Shown: positions 28,501 through 36,491 of the stretch, piece after piece
How positions within the stretch are numbered: the stretch's first letter is position 1
Layout of the letters: each line of letters opens with the position of its first letter
Assembly (NCBI GenBank): GCA_049366695.1
Contig: JBMNCR010000064.1
Coordinates: forward strand, 62,001 to 126,000
Origin: JBMNCR01 sp049366695
Lineage (GTDB): Bacteria; Bacillota; Clostridia; Eubacteriales; Alkalibacteraceae
Direction: 5' to 3'
Length of the DNA: 64,000 nucleotides
The notes under the pieces: model-generated
Database searches by the model: none
What the model was told of the DNA's origin: nothing
The model's input: only the letters and a program-made list of their open reading frames with translations
Program-made: the position numbers and the translations under genes

Positions 28501-31046
28501 AGCCTTTCTTTAATAGTTTTATAATATTTATTCTTGTAATAATCTATTATTTTGATACATAGTGGAAAAAACAAAGTAAATATTACAAATAAAATAACAA
28601 AAGTAGAACGCTGCATAACTAACAACCCTAGTATTATTGTTATAAACAAACCTATAGGTACCAGACTTCTTCGCATATTATCGATAATATGCCACTTATT
28701 TAAGGCTGATAGAGGATTATTTACTTTTTGTCCTTTTGTGTCTTTAACTTTTTTAAACAACCAAGGTATTAATTGCCAATCTCCTCTAGTCCATCTATGA
28801 TTTCTTGCTATATAAGAATTGTATTTAGTTGGAAATCCGTCTATCAATTCAAGGTCTGTGGCTAATCCAGTTCTCACATAACTTCCCTCTAAAAGGTCGT
28901 GACTCAAAATCGCATTATCTGGAATAGCCTCACCTAAAATTTTATCAAATACATTTATATCATATATACCTTTACCAGTAAATATTCCTATATCAAATAA
29001 ATCTTGATAAACGTTAGAGTTTGAAGCTGAATAGGTATCTATACCTCCATGCCCAGCATAAATTTTAGTAAAAAATGATTTATTTGCACTCTCAATGTCA
29101 ATTCCAATCCTTGGTTGAATCAATCCATAACCTTCTACTACCTTGCGGCTATTTTTGTCCAGTACAGGTCTATTTAAAGGATGAGATGCTATTCCTATCA
29201 ACTTCTTTGCAGTGCCTAAAGTCAATTGAGTATCAGCATCGATAGTTATCATGTATCTAACTTTTTTTAGATTCTCTATATCACCAATAGTAGTAAAATA
29301 TGATGTATCTTTAGATCCTAATAATAATTTATTGAGCTCCATAAGAGCTCCTCTTTTTCTTTCCCAGCCCATCCATTTTTTTTCTTTCTCATAATAAACA
29401 CGTTTTCTATGAAAATAATAAAATTTATTGCTACCATATTTTTTATTTAACCTTTCAATGCCCGTAATGGCATTATTAACAATAGCTTTATCATCTGATA
29501 ACTCTTCTTTAAATGAATCAACAAAATCCCCTGCTATTGCAAAATACAAAAATGAATCCTTATTAGCTAAGTAATATACTTCTAAATCATCAATAATTTC
29601 TTCAATTCTTTTTTCATTTGGTAAAAGTGCAGGTACAACCACAAGTGTAGATACTTCTTCACTGAGCCCTTGCTCATATTCTACCCTAGGTAAATATTTT
29701 GGCTTATAATAATTTGTAAAAAAATAATTTGTTATAGTAACTCCAATTTCACTTGCAGGAACAAATATGACAAGTGTTATAATAAATAATAAGAATAGAT
29801 CAGTGCTTATTATTCCACTACTACAGCAAATAACAATTAAAATTGTAACCAATGTTATTAAAAACATTGGAAATAAATATGTTGTTAGATGCTTACTTTG
29901 AAATTTATCTTTAATATTCTCATGATCTAATTTCTTGTGTAAAATTTTTCTTCCTTTATCAATTAAATAATAACCTATATGCGCAGTTTTATCATTATCT
30001 TTCATATGTGCTTCTTGGGCACATTCCAAGGCTTTTCTAGCAACTCTTGTTTCACATTCTTTTATACTTTTAGAAATTTCTTCTATTGCATTACGATAAT
30101 AATCCCTTGACTCAAAATCCATTGTTTGATAAATTCTACAAGGATCATTCCTTAATATTTCTTCAACTATACTCAACTCTTCAAATATACTATTCCAATC
30201 TAAAGTAGAAACAATATTTAAACTTGTAAGACAATTCCCTATAGCAATTTTACTTGCTGCTTGCTCTTTGTGTTCTTCTTCAATTACTCTTTGTACAGAT
30301 GTATTATAATCTTTAAGTTTTATCTGTAAATAGTTTACAATTTCACCTGTCTCAATCCCACTTCTCCTTAACAATTTCATAAGGTGTTCTATATATACTA
30401 GGTTTAATTCTCCATCTATTACTATTTTTTTTCTAGCTTCATCTATTATAGAATTATTTCTTTTAACAGTTTCTTCTGCTATTATCCATTGGTTATAATC
30501 ATTATTAATATATTCACAAATTACTCTTATATTTTCTATTAAAGCACATCTAAGCATTAATGATAATGACCAGATCTCATTAATATTTAATACACGTTTT
30601 TGTTGATATTCTTTAACATAATTAACAAGCACTTTTTCTTCAAGTTTGCCATCTGTATGAGATATATATTCATATGCTATAGCGTATGCTCTAGGATATC
30701 CACTTAAGCTTCCACTATTTAATATTTCAAGTTTTAAAAATTTACTTGTTGACAAACTATATTCTACTTCTTGAACTTGTTCTTCTATTTTATAGAAATT
30801 ATCTAACAACCATTGTGAAGCAGGAGAAAGATCTTGCCCCACATATGTGTTGTTATCTAATTCTTTATATACATAAGATATTCTTTCATAATTCTCATTT
30901 AATCTTTTTACTAAATGTTTTATTGCCTTTGGACTACATTTACCATCATGATTTTTCGCAATCTCTTTTGCATGTTTATATAATTCTTCAGGAGTTAATA
31001 ATACATCCTTAATATGAATAATTTTTTCATTATTTTTTTTTCCCAT
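22578..31046 (-). CDS. cyclic beta-1,2-glucan synthase (NdvB/ChvB family)
   Basis: At 2822 residues this is the largest protein in the window. Order: N-terminal cytoplasmic region (1-385), membrane helices (385-450), family 84 glycosyltransferase domain with YMITIDADTQLTLG near 599 and the substrate motif RNHRWTRGDWQLIPW near 745, more membrane helices (about 785-975), the glucoamylase-like central domain (about 1250-1470, ending ESFMTHHQGM), two carbohydrate-binding beta-sandwich segments (about 1500-1790 and 2010-2250), and a C-terminal GH94 phosphorylase-like domain with HCSHQFVEGDVQHWWHP and GDWNDGMN near 2500, where the Asp is the family's acid catalyst. In Brucella and Agrobacterium such proteins polymerise glucose from UDP-glucose, control chain length by phosphorolysis and close the ring. 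All motifs seem intact. The upstream nucleotidyltransferase gene may supply the sugar nucleotide. Start ATG has AAAGGAG. Confidence 0.93.
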   Translation of the reverse strand: MGKKNNEKIIHIKDVLLTPEELYKHAKEIAKNHDGKCSPKAIKHLVKRLNENYERISYVYKELDNNTYVGQDLSPASQWLLDNFYKIEEQVQEVEYSLSTSKFLKLEILNSGSLSGYPRAYAIAYEYISHTDGKLEEKVLVNYVKEYQQKRVLNINEIWSLSLMLRCALIENIRVICEYINNDYNQWIIAEETVKRNNSIIDEARKKIVIDGELNLVYIEHLMKLLRRSGIETGEIVNYLQIKLKDYNTSVQRVIEEEHKEQAASKIAIGNCLTSLNIVSTLDWNSIFEELSIVEEILRNDPCRIYQTMDFESRDYYRNAIEEISKSIKECETRVARKALECAQEAHMKDNDKTAHIGYYLIDKGRKILHKKLDHENIKDKFQSKHLTTYLFPMFLITLVTILIVICCSSGIISTDLFLLFIITLVIFVPASEIGVTITNYFFTNYYKPKYLPRVEYEQGLSEEVSTLVVVPALLPNEKRIEEIIDDLEVYYLANKDSFLYFAIAGDFVDSFKEELSDDKAIVNNAITGIERLNKKYGSNKFYYFHRKRVYYEKEKKWMGWERKRGALMELNKLLLGSKDTSYFTTIGDIENLKKVRYMITIDADTQLTLGTAKKLIGIASHPLNRPVLDKNSRKVVEGYGLIQPRIGIDIESANKSFFTKIYAGHGGIDTYSASNSNVYQDLFDIGIFTGKGIYDINVFDKILGEAIPDNAILSHDLLEGSYVRTGLATDLELIDGFPTKYNSYIARNHRWTRGDWQLIPWLFKKVKDTKGQKVNNPLSALNKWHIIDNMRRSLVPIGLFITIILGLLVMQRSTFVILFVIFTLFFPLCIKIIDYYKNKYYKTIKERLHADLIIGIKSTLYQVTLNFIFLPYESYIMTDAILRTLYRVFISKENLVVWVTAADAEKKLDNSLVSYFRKMKSSIIISSIIIILTYYFAPHNFFYAALLGMIWCNGPLIAFHISKEKVEVEESIDEKSMAYLKKIARKTWAYYEDFVSDDNNFLPPDNFQIFNSKGIANRTSPTNIGIYLISILSARDLGYITTSEMINRINKTINTVGKMDKWRGHLYNWYQSNTLEILRPYYVSTVDSGNLVSYLITVKEGLNEYLQRPLFDKNIISGLLDTLNLSEDDRNDIKNDFETMLKNDFDLYKMISIIKTYNVSEDMKSIWEVKFKETIIHLKKDIKDYIYTDDNHEELLLDNLSLVELQQIYKKMLINTKEYNEETEELYRIKNSVDMLIEKCKKTVNKINDIIQSTQFIHLYNPKRNLFSIGYNVEEEKLTNSYYDLLASEARVASYLAIAFGEVPKKHWFKLGRSISVIDGYRGLVSWTGTMFEYFMPYILMKNYQNTLLDESYGTVLQAQREYSYERCTPWGISECGYYSFDMAFNYQYRAFGVPSLGYKRGLSKEVVISPYSTFLALPFSPKEAMKNIKILVDEGMEGKYGFYEAIDYTPQLNFNKKNAQIIESFMTHHQGMILNSINNMCNNFIMQKRFHNDPIIKVGEILLQEKIPLKLIVSKKVKEEIKPIERIAINEEKLVRTYSDLDVGFPHCHILSSGRYNTLITNSGTGYSRLDNLQITRWRKDALSGKYGSFIFIRHLNSNNIWSTFIEPIKKEPDAYKVVFSPDKAEYFRTDENLDSHTEIIVSPEDDVEIRKVTITNHGTNVSNIEVTSYLEVVLTSQEGDLAHPAFSNLFVRTEVQSEYESLIAYRRPREEKQDTKWIFHSVMVEEDNTSGFQYETNREAFIGRGRDLSNSVAFNQPLRDTSGIVLDPIMSLRKVIAVSPGTSRTIYYISGVDESKEKVIGLIKKYRDTSTIWRAFELAVTRSQIELNYLNIEADEIKLYQEMISQIIYLNPLREKYKDIIMRNTKSQKDLWAYGISGDVPIVLVTIKNLEDIFIIKNLLKAHEYWRMKGLKVDVIILNQEESDYYQPLNNLIMDVVFASSERYTIDQVGGIFIRKADIFTNYDKELLFAVANIIIKAENGDLRSQVYIHDNDETLEISNVRIDKSNHYDIRDEQLKLQFFNGYGGFSKDGREYTVLLNDNINTPAPWINVIANKKFGFTISERGAGFTWCENSRENKLTPWTNDFVTDESGEIIYLKDNTTKLFWTITPSPIRSNGSYIIDHGMGYTRFKHDTQGIIQEQTVFVAENDPIKISRIKLKNVGNICRTLSLTYYIRPVMGVNEQNTEQYIITEMDDNNNSIYIRNPFNSEYNNKLSFITSSEEITSFCCDRRDFIGVRGDVKCPQGMLEELLTNKVGGGYDPCVAIQISIDLDKEEEKELVFLLGQVENKNEAIELINKFKNVEYDKKELINIKKYWNNLVETIQVKTPDPSFDLLLNGWLLYQTVSCRLWARSAFYQSGGAYGFRDQLQDAMNIVYTLPKATKDQILLHCSHQFVEGDVQHWWHPGPEGKGIRTRFSDDLLWLPYAVIRYVTTTEDNSILYEQIPYLEEEVLKEGEDERYGTPQISSETGTVYEHCIRAIEKGLNLGDKGIPLIGSGDWNDGMNTVGNKGKGQSVWLGWFLTTILMGFEHICNVMKDKKNAQRYNTFRKEIVKSIENNAWDGEWYIRAFYDNGKPLGSSQNIECKIDSLAQSWAVISKGGDKDRIIRAMRSVEEYLIKKSEGLILLFTPPFDNSEQSPGYIKGYVPGVRENGGQYTHAASWVIKAFATLGDGDKAWELYNLINPINHSRTHLECSIYKVEPYVIAADVYAVNPHVGRGGWSWYTGVAGWMYSVGVEDILGLKKKGDKLFIEPCVPKQWEEYSIRYRFKEALYIINISNKNKESNHDKILIRVDGTIQQGYIPLKDDKDCYNVEVEIQDK

Positions 31047-31120
31047 ATGTATTCATCTCCTTTATATAATGAATTTAGGTTTTGAATTATTCTTTAATTA
31101 AGTTGCTGAAAAATAAATTA

Positions 31121-31150
31121 TTTCTTAGCAATTTCTAAATTGCTAAGAAA
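31121..31150 (-). terminator. strong hairpin between nucleotidyltransferase and glucan synthase genes
   Basis: TTTCTTAGCAATTT and AAATTGCTAAGAAA (31121-31134, 31137-31150) form a perfect 14-bp stem with a 2-base junction, followed on the minus strand by TAATTTATTTTT. It lies between two same-strand genes, so it may end the first transcript, attenuate it or protect a processed end. Confidence 0.7.
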
Positions 31151-31168
31151 TCCAATCGAAAATAATAC

Positions 31169-33640
31169 TTAAGAATTTTCTTTGGTATTTAATAATTTTT
31201 CTATTTTATCATGATAAAAAGTAGATAATTCTTCAGCATATTCTGCTGATACACCTTCTGTGTATACGTTGAAAAGAGATTTTTCACTATCTGGAAGTAT
31301 TAAAGTCCATCCCTTTTCACTGGTTATTCTAATTCCTTCAGATAATTCTACATCTTCATTTTCATTCTCTTCAAAAATCTGTCTTATTATTCTACCTTTG
31401 TCCTTTATCTCACATGGTATTTTGTTTTTAATAAAATGAATCTGCGGTATTTCATCTACTAAATTCTCTAATTTCAGTCCTTTTTCAATTAAGAAATCAA
31501 TTATCACTCCCATAGACCAAATAGCATTGTAACTTAATATATATTGCGATAATTGAGTTTTTTCTTGATGTTGCATTCCTATCATGGCATTCATAATATT
31601 TGATGGGTTTGATTTCACATGTAATACCTCTACATTATAATCCTCAGCAATTTTTTCTATACTACTAGGAGTTATATACGGCAACACTATTTTTCTTGTA
31701 TTTCCTTGTTTAAGAATTATTAATAATGCCAATGCTTCATATCTTTCTTGATCTATAACTCTACCTTTCCCATCAATTAATATTAATTTTTCTCCATCTT
31801 CACTAACAACAATTCCCATATTAGCTTTTTTTTCTAATACTAGTTGCTTTAGTTCCATGTAATTATTAGATGCTGAGTAATCTATATATGAACTGCATCC
31901 TATTCTGTCTAAATAATCAACAGCTAGTCTTTGCATATCCTTACATTTTGATTTAATTACAATATTAAGATTTTTTCTCTTTATCTCATTAATATTTTTC
32001 AACATATTTTTCCCAATATCAAAAAAATGATTAATATAATTTTTGATTTCAATAATAGATTTTATTTGATCTGCATTACATCTTTTAAAGTCTTCCCTAT
32101 TAAATAAATTTTCAATCTGTCTTTCCCCTGCTCTTGATATATTTACACCTTTTTCATCCATGAATTCTATATGAACTAAATCATCATTGGAAAAATCTTT
32201 TCTTATGTGTATTCCTCCAGATGCTCTGAATTCTGTAATAGCTAATCGATTTGCTGGTAGTATTAAATTTTGCACATCAATTATTCCTATTCCTGTGGAT
32301 AGTATTCCTGAGATTAGTGCATTTTTGATAATTCCACTGGAGTTATGTGAATCACTACTTATTATAATCGTATTATCTTCCTTTAAAGAAGAAGCAAAAG
32401 CAGTACCTAGTCTAGATGCAAATTCCGGACTAATTTCGACATTAATTTGTCCACAAATATCTTTGAATCCAAATAAATTTTTTGAAGCTTTAGTTCCCCA
32501 AATAAGATTTTGATTCACTATTGTATTTTCTTGGATTTTCTTACATGGCCATATTTTAATGTCCGGTTTTACAATCACCCTATCTCCTAATACGCATTCT
32601 TCACCTATTACAGCATTTTCATATATTTCTACATAATCTTTTGTCTTTACATTATTACTTATTACTGAACCTGTTAGATGTGTACCTTTTCCAAGGTAAG
32701 AATTATTCCACAAAATACTTTTTTTAAGTGAAACATCGTTGTTAATTGTTATATTATTTCCCAATACAACGTAAGGGCCTATTATACTTCCTTCTTTAAT
32801 TAGACAGTTGTGTCCTATAAATACAGGCGGATTTATTGCTACTTTTCCATTAATTTTTGTATCTTTTCCAATGTACACACCGTTACTTAAATTTAAGTTA
32901 TTAATGTTCATATTTAATTTGCCATCTAGAATATCTAAATGAGTTTGAGCATATGAACTCAGCGAACCAATGTCGTTCCAATAATTATCTGTAATATATC
33001 CATACATAGGAATATTGTCTTTTAATAGTTTTGGAAACAGGTCTTTACTAAAATCAAAATTTTCTCCTTTTTTATAATACTCTAATACTTCCGGCTCTAA
33101 TAAATACATACCAGTGTTAATAGTATTACTAAACACTTCTCCCCAACTGGGCTTTTCCACAAATTGAGTTATTCTACCTTCTGCATCAGTAATTACAACT
33201 CCATATTCAAGTGGAATATCTATTCTTTTTAAAATAAGTGTAGCTTTAGATTTTTTTTCATTATGATACTCTATAGCTTCTTTTATATTTAAATCTGTTA
33301 ATGCATCACCACTAAGAACTAGAATTGTACTATTTATAAAATCTTCAGCATTTTTCACACTTCCCCCAGTACCTAAAGGTGTATCTTCTATAAAGTAGTT
33401 TAAATTAACATCCCACTTTTCACCTGTATTAAAATAATCGATTATATTATTTGGTAAATGCGCTAAGGTTACAGCAATATCTGTTATACCATAATTCTTT
33501 AATAATTCTATTGTGTATTCCATATTTGGCTTATTCATTATTGGCACCATGGGTTTTGGAATACTACAAGTTAAAGGCTTAAGTCTTGTGCCTTTTCCTC
33601 CAGCCATAATAATTGATTTGATTGAAACCACTCCATTCAA
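31169..33640 (-). CDS. nucleotidyltransferase fused to degenerate phosphohexomutase
   Basis: Residues 1-235 are a sugar-1-phosphate nucleotidyltransferase with the signature IIMAGGKGTRLKPLT and KPMVPIMNKP; residues 245-365 are left-handed hexapeptide repeats; residues 370-810 have the phosphoglucomutase/phosphomannomutase fold. In the last part the phosphoserine loop (normally TASHNP) reads FRASGGIHIRKD near 470, and the metal loop (normally DGDxDR) reads SEDGEKL near 610. Both catalytic sites are thus lost, so the mutase part is probably regulatory or structural. This is a known layout in Gram-positive bacteria annotated as mannose-1-phosphate guanylyltransferase, but the nucleotide and sugar are not certain; glucose-1-phosphate with UTP would suit the glucan synthase downstream. 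The likely start is a TTG at 33640 with AAGGAT upstream. Confidence 0.85.
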   Translation of the reverse strand: MNGVVSIKSIIMAGGKGTRLKPLTCSIPKPMVPIMNKPNMEYTIELLKNYGITDIAVTLAHLPNNIIDYFNTGEKWDVNLNYFIEDTPLGTGGSVKNAEDFINSTILVLSGDALTDLNIKEAIEYHNEKKSKATLILKRIDIPLEYGVVITDAEGRITQFVEKPSWGEVFSNTINTGMYLLEPEVLEYYKKGENFDFSKDLFPKLLKDNIPMYGYITDNYWNDIGSLSSYAQTHLDILDGKLNMNINNLNLSNGVYIGKDTKINGKVAINPPVFIGHNCLIKEGSIIGPYVVLGNNITINNDVSLKKSILWNNSYLGKGTHLTGSVISNNVKTKDYVEIYENAVIGEECVLGDRVIVKPDIKIWPCKKIQENTIVNQNLIWGTKASKNLFGFKDICGQINVEISPEFASRLGTAFASSLKEDNTIIISSDSHNSSGIIKNALISGILSTGIGIIDVQNLILPANRLAITEFRASGGIHIRKDFSNDDLVHIEFMDEKGVNISRAGERQIENLFNREDFKRCNADQIKSIIEIKNYINHFFDIGKNMLKNINEIKRKNLNIVIKSKCKDMQRLAVDYLDRIGCSSYIDYSASNNYMELKQLVLEKKANMGIVVSEDGEKLILIDGKGRVIDQERYEALALLIILKQGNTRKIVLPYITPSSIEKIAEDYNVEVLHVKSNPSNIMNAMIGMQHQEKTQLSQYILSYNAIWSMGVIIDFLIEKGLKLENLVDEIPQIHFIKNKIPCEIKDKGRIIRQIFEENENEDVELSEGIRITSEKGWTLILPDSEKSLFNVYTEGVSAEYAEELSTFYHDKIEKLLNTKENS

Positions 33641-33742
33641 TATTTTTCTATCCTTATATATAGAGAAAACTTCATATCATATATTTTGTAGCAATGAGAA
33701 ATTTATATTCATTTATAAAGAAAATAATATTTTCAATAAAAA

Positions 33743-33761
33743 AAAGCGTCAAAAACGCTTT
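33743..33761 (-). terminator. terminator of modABC
   Basis: AAAGCGT and ACGCTTT form a 7-bp stem with a 5-base loop, followed on the minus strand by eight T. It lies 74 bases after the modC stop codon. A second small palindrome, TATGTCG-AAA-CGACATA (33773-33789), lies between it and modC. Confidence 0.85.
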
Positions 33762-33834
33762 AAGATGAAAATTATGTCGAAACGACATACGCTAGGTTAA
33801 TAATATTGAGTAAAACGATAGTATATGAAATATT

Positions 33835-34899
33835 TTATTTTTTAAATAACATTAATTTTTCACAACTTATTTGAATTTTCCATGGTAATGTTTTATTTTT
33901 TAAAAATTCCCATCTTTCTCTACTTATCTCCCATTGAATATGAAATTTTCTATCATCTACAGGTGGTTTTTCAATACTAAGATATACTGTAACACTAAAA
34001 GGTGATTCGTTAACATAAACTGGCCAACAATTCAAACAATTCGACTCATTTCTATCATTACAAATTCGAATATGATGTGCCCTTATTCCAACATAAGTAG
34101 CTTCGTTGTCAACAATATTTACTTTTACATTACAATTCCATTTTATTGCATGTATAATGTTATCTCCTATATATTTAATAGGAGAAATATTCTTGCAACC
34201 AGTAATAATTGCAGATGATATAGAAGATGGTTTATTAAATACATCTTCTTTACTTCCCACCTCTACTTGCTTCCCCTTATCTAATATAGTGATATTGGAA
34301 CATAACCTATACGCTTCTTCCATATTATGTGTCACATATATAGATGATCCTTTATAATTACTCAAACTTTGCTCTAATTGCGCAAGAATATTTAACCTTA
34401 AATAATTATCCAAAGCAGATAATGGTTCATCCAACAAAAGCACATTTGGTTCTAGTATTAAAGCCCTTGCCAATGCAATCCTTTGTTGTTGACCCCCTGA
34501 AAGTTCACATGGGTAATGTTCTTGCAAACCATCTAATCTCATACTTTTAATAATTTTATCAATCTTTTCATTTTTCTCATTTCTTGTAATTCCCATTATT
34601 CCAAAACCAATATTTTCTCTTACTGTTAGATGTGGAAACAATGCATAATCTTGAAATAAAAATCCAATTTTTCGTTTTCTTATTGGAATATTAATGTTTT
34701 TTTTGGAGTCATATAAAATATTGTTATTTATTATTATCCTCCCTTTATCAGGTGTTTCTAATCCTGCTATACATTTTAACGTCATGCTTTTGCCTGATCC
34801 AGATGCCCCCAACAAGCCTAGCATATCGGTTTCTGTATGAAATTTTACTTTTAAACTAAAGTTATTTAGTCTCTTTTCGATGTCAACATATAACCCCAT
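33835..34899 (-). CDS. modC: molybdate ABC transporter ATP-binding protein ModC
   Basis: Walker A GASGSGKSMT (about 31-40), Q-loop FLFQDYALFPHLTVREN, signature LSGGQQQRIALARAL, Walker B VLLLDEPLSALD and switch His in YVTHNMEEAYRL define a molybdate/sulfate-class importer ATPase of 354 residues. The C-terminal third is a TOBE/MOP-like regulatory region (about 225-354), which in ModC senses oxyanion. It overlaps the 3' end of modB by 34 bases, so translation is coupled. Its Cys-rich patch CNDRNESNCLNCWP in the C-terminal part is unusual for ModC. Confidence 0.92.
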   Translation of the reverse strand: MGLYVDIEKRLNNFSLKVKFHTETDMLGLLGASGSGKSMTLKCIAGLETPDKGRIIINNNILYDSKKNINIPIRKRKIGFLFQDYALFPHLTVRENIGFGIMGITRNEKNEKIDKIIKSMRLDGLQEHYPCELSGGQQQRIALARALILEPNVLLLDEPLSALDNYLRLNILAQLEQSLSNYKGSSIYVTHNMEEAYRLCSNITILDKGKQVEVGSKEDVFNKPSSISSAIITGCKNISPIKYIGDNIIHAIKWNCNVKVNIVDNEATYVGIRAHHIRICNDRNESNCLNCWPVYVNESPFSVTVYLSIEKPPVDDRKFHIQWEISRERWEFLKNKTLPWKIQISCEKLMLFKK

Positions 34900-35582
34900 T
34901 TATGCTCCCTCCTATTATAAGCAAGACGTTTTTTATGAATTTCTTCCCAATAATTCATAAGAATAATTACCGTTAATGAAATCCCGCATACAGTAATAAC
35001 CCATAAAAATGCTTGATCCATCTTCCCACTCTCTGCAGCAAAATATATTGCTAAGGGAATAGTCTGTGTTTTGCCTGGTATATTCCCTGCTATCATTAAT
35101 GTAGCACCAAATTCTCCCAAAGATCTCGCAAAAGCTAGTATAGTACCTGCTACAATACCCGGCCATGCTAAAGGAATCAATACACTATAAAAAATCTTAA
35201 ACTCTGTTAAACCCAGTGTTCTACCGGCATTTATAAGATTGCTATCAATTTGTTCAAAAGAACTTCTGCAAGTTCTATACATTAACGGAAAGGCTACTAT
35301 TCCCGATGAAATCACTGTAGCACCCCACGTAAATATTATTGTTGTTCCCATAGACATCAATAATTTGCCCACCGGACCATTCTTACCAAATAATAGTAAT
35401 AAAAAAAATCCAACAACTGTAGGTGGTACTACTAAGGGAAGTGTTAATATCCCATCTAGCATTCCTTTAAACCTTCCCTTGTAACATGACATCAACCATG
35501 CAGTAACAATACCAAATACAAATGCTAGAAATGTAGCACATAATGTAGTTTTTAAAGAAATCCAAAGTGGAGAAATATCCAT
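34866..35582 (-). CDS. modB: molybdate ABC transporter permease ModB
   Basis: A 238-residue permease with five to six membrane helices. The cytoplasmic coupling motif of the binding-protein-dependent permeases is EFKIFYSVLIPLAWPGIVAG followed by FARSLGEFGATLMIAGNIPGKTQTI, a stretch typical of ModB. Near the N terminus LTLPLVVPPTVVGFFLLLLFG is another ModB hallmark. It lies 20 bases after modA and overlaps modC, making a compact modABC operon for uptake of molybdate (tungstate cannot be excluded). Confidence 0.95.
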   Translation of the reverse strand: MDISPLWISLKTTLCATFLAFVFGIVTAWLMSCYKGRFKGMLDGILTLPLVVPPTVVGFFLLLLFGKNGPVGKLLMSMGTTIIFTWGATVISSGIVAFPLMYRTCRSSFEQIDSNLINAGRTLGLTEFKIFYSVLIPLAWPGIVAGTILAFARSLGEFGATLMIAGNIPGKTQTIPLAIYFAAESGKMDQAFLWVITVCGISLTVIILMNYWEEIHKKRLAYNRREHKWGYMLTSKRD

Positions 35583-35602
35583 TGTATCTACCTCCTTACA
35601 AA

Positions 35603-36397
35603 CTATGAAATAGTATTGAATCCATATTCTTCAAACACTTGTTTTGCTTCATCTCCTTGTAAATACTTTAAAAATGCTTTTGCTTGAACTATTTTTGAGG
35701 ATGATTTGATAATAGCAGCAGGATATACAATTGAGTTATGACTTTCTTCAGGAATCTCAATCACCAAGTCTACTTTATCAGAAGATAGCGCATCACTCCT
35801 ATACACCATACCAACCTCCACATTTCCTGTTTCAACCCAAGCCAATACTTCTTTAACATTTTTAGCATAAATAATTTTATCTTTTATAGCCTCGATTATG
35901 TTTAAATTCATTAAACTTTCTTCAGCATATTTACCAGCTGGAACACTATCAGGTTCCCCCATACCTATACTTTGAACTTCACTACTTTTCATCTCATCGA
36001 TCGAAGTTATATTTAACATATCTTTTGGTACAATAACAACTAAACTATTAGTAAGTAAATTGATTTCGGTTGAATCATAAATTAAATTTTCTTCCTTTAA
36101 AGTTTCCATTTTATTTTTTGCTGCTGAAAAATAAATATCAACATCTGCTCCCTGTTCTATCTGTCGTTGTAATGATCCAGAAGAACCATAATTTAATGTA
36201 ACACTTATTTGCGAGTTTTCAGCTTCATATAATTCTTTAATAACATCCATTGCACCACATAAACTTGCAGCAGCTGATACTGTAATATTAACTTTTGACT
36301 CTAAATTCACATCATTTTTTTCTTTTGTAGTACATCCAAATAAAGTAACAACTAAAAACATTATTAATACATAACTGTATATTTTATTGAATTTCAT
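35603..36397 (-). CDS. modA: molybdate-binding lipoprotein ModA
   Basis: The 264-residue protein has a signal peptide with lipobox LFGC (lipid Cys near 22) and the ModA fold. Typical motifs are VSAAASLCGAMDVIKELYE, where the Ser residues line the oxyanion site, NYGSSGSLQRQIEQGADVDIYFSA, and VPAGKYAEESL. It captures molybdate or tungstate outside the membrane and delivers it to ModB. Preceded by the chemoreceptor gene, with a weak hairpin between them (36427-36447), so the four genes may share a transcript in part. Confidence 0.94.
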   Translation of the reverse strand: MKFNKIYSYVLIMFLVVTLFGCTTKEKNDVNLESKVNITVSAAASLCGAMDVIKELYEAENSQISVTLNYGSSGSLQRQIEQGADVDIYFSAAKNKMETLKEENLIYDSTEINLLTNSLVVIVPKDMLNITSIDEMKSSEVQSIGMGEPDSVPAGKYAEESLMNLNIIEAIKDKIIYAKNVKEVLAWVETGNVEVGMVYRSDALSSDKVDLVIEIPEESHNSIVYPAAIIKSSSKIVQAKAFLKYLQGDEAKQVFEEYGFNTIS

Positions 36398-36426
36398 AAA
36401 GACACCTTCTTTCTATAAATAAAAGA

Positions 36427-36447
36427 GATTATAGTCATCCTATAATC
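36427..36447 (-). terminator. hairpin between chemoreceptor gene and modA
   Basis: GATTATAG and CTATAATC form an 8-bp stem with a 5-base loop, followed on the minus strand by TCTTTTATTTAT. It is AT-rich and may only reduce read-through into modABC. Confidence 0.5.
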
Positions 36448-36491
36448 CCTTCTTTGAGACATTTTCTAATATATTCTGATAATGTAATTTC

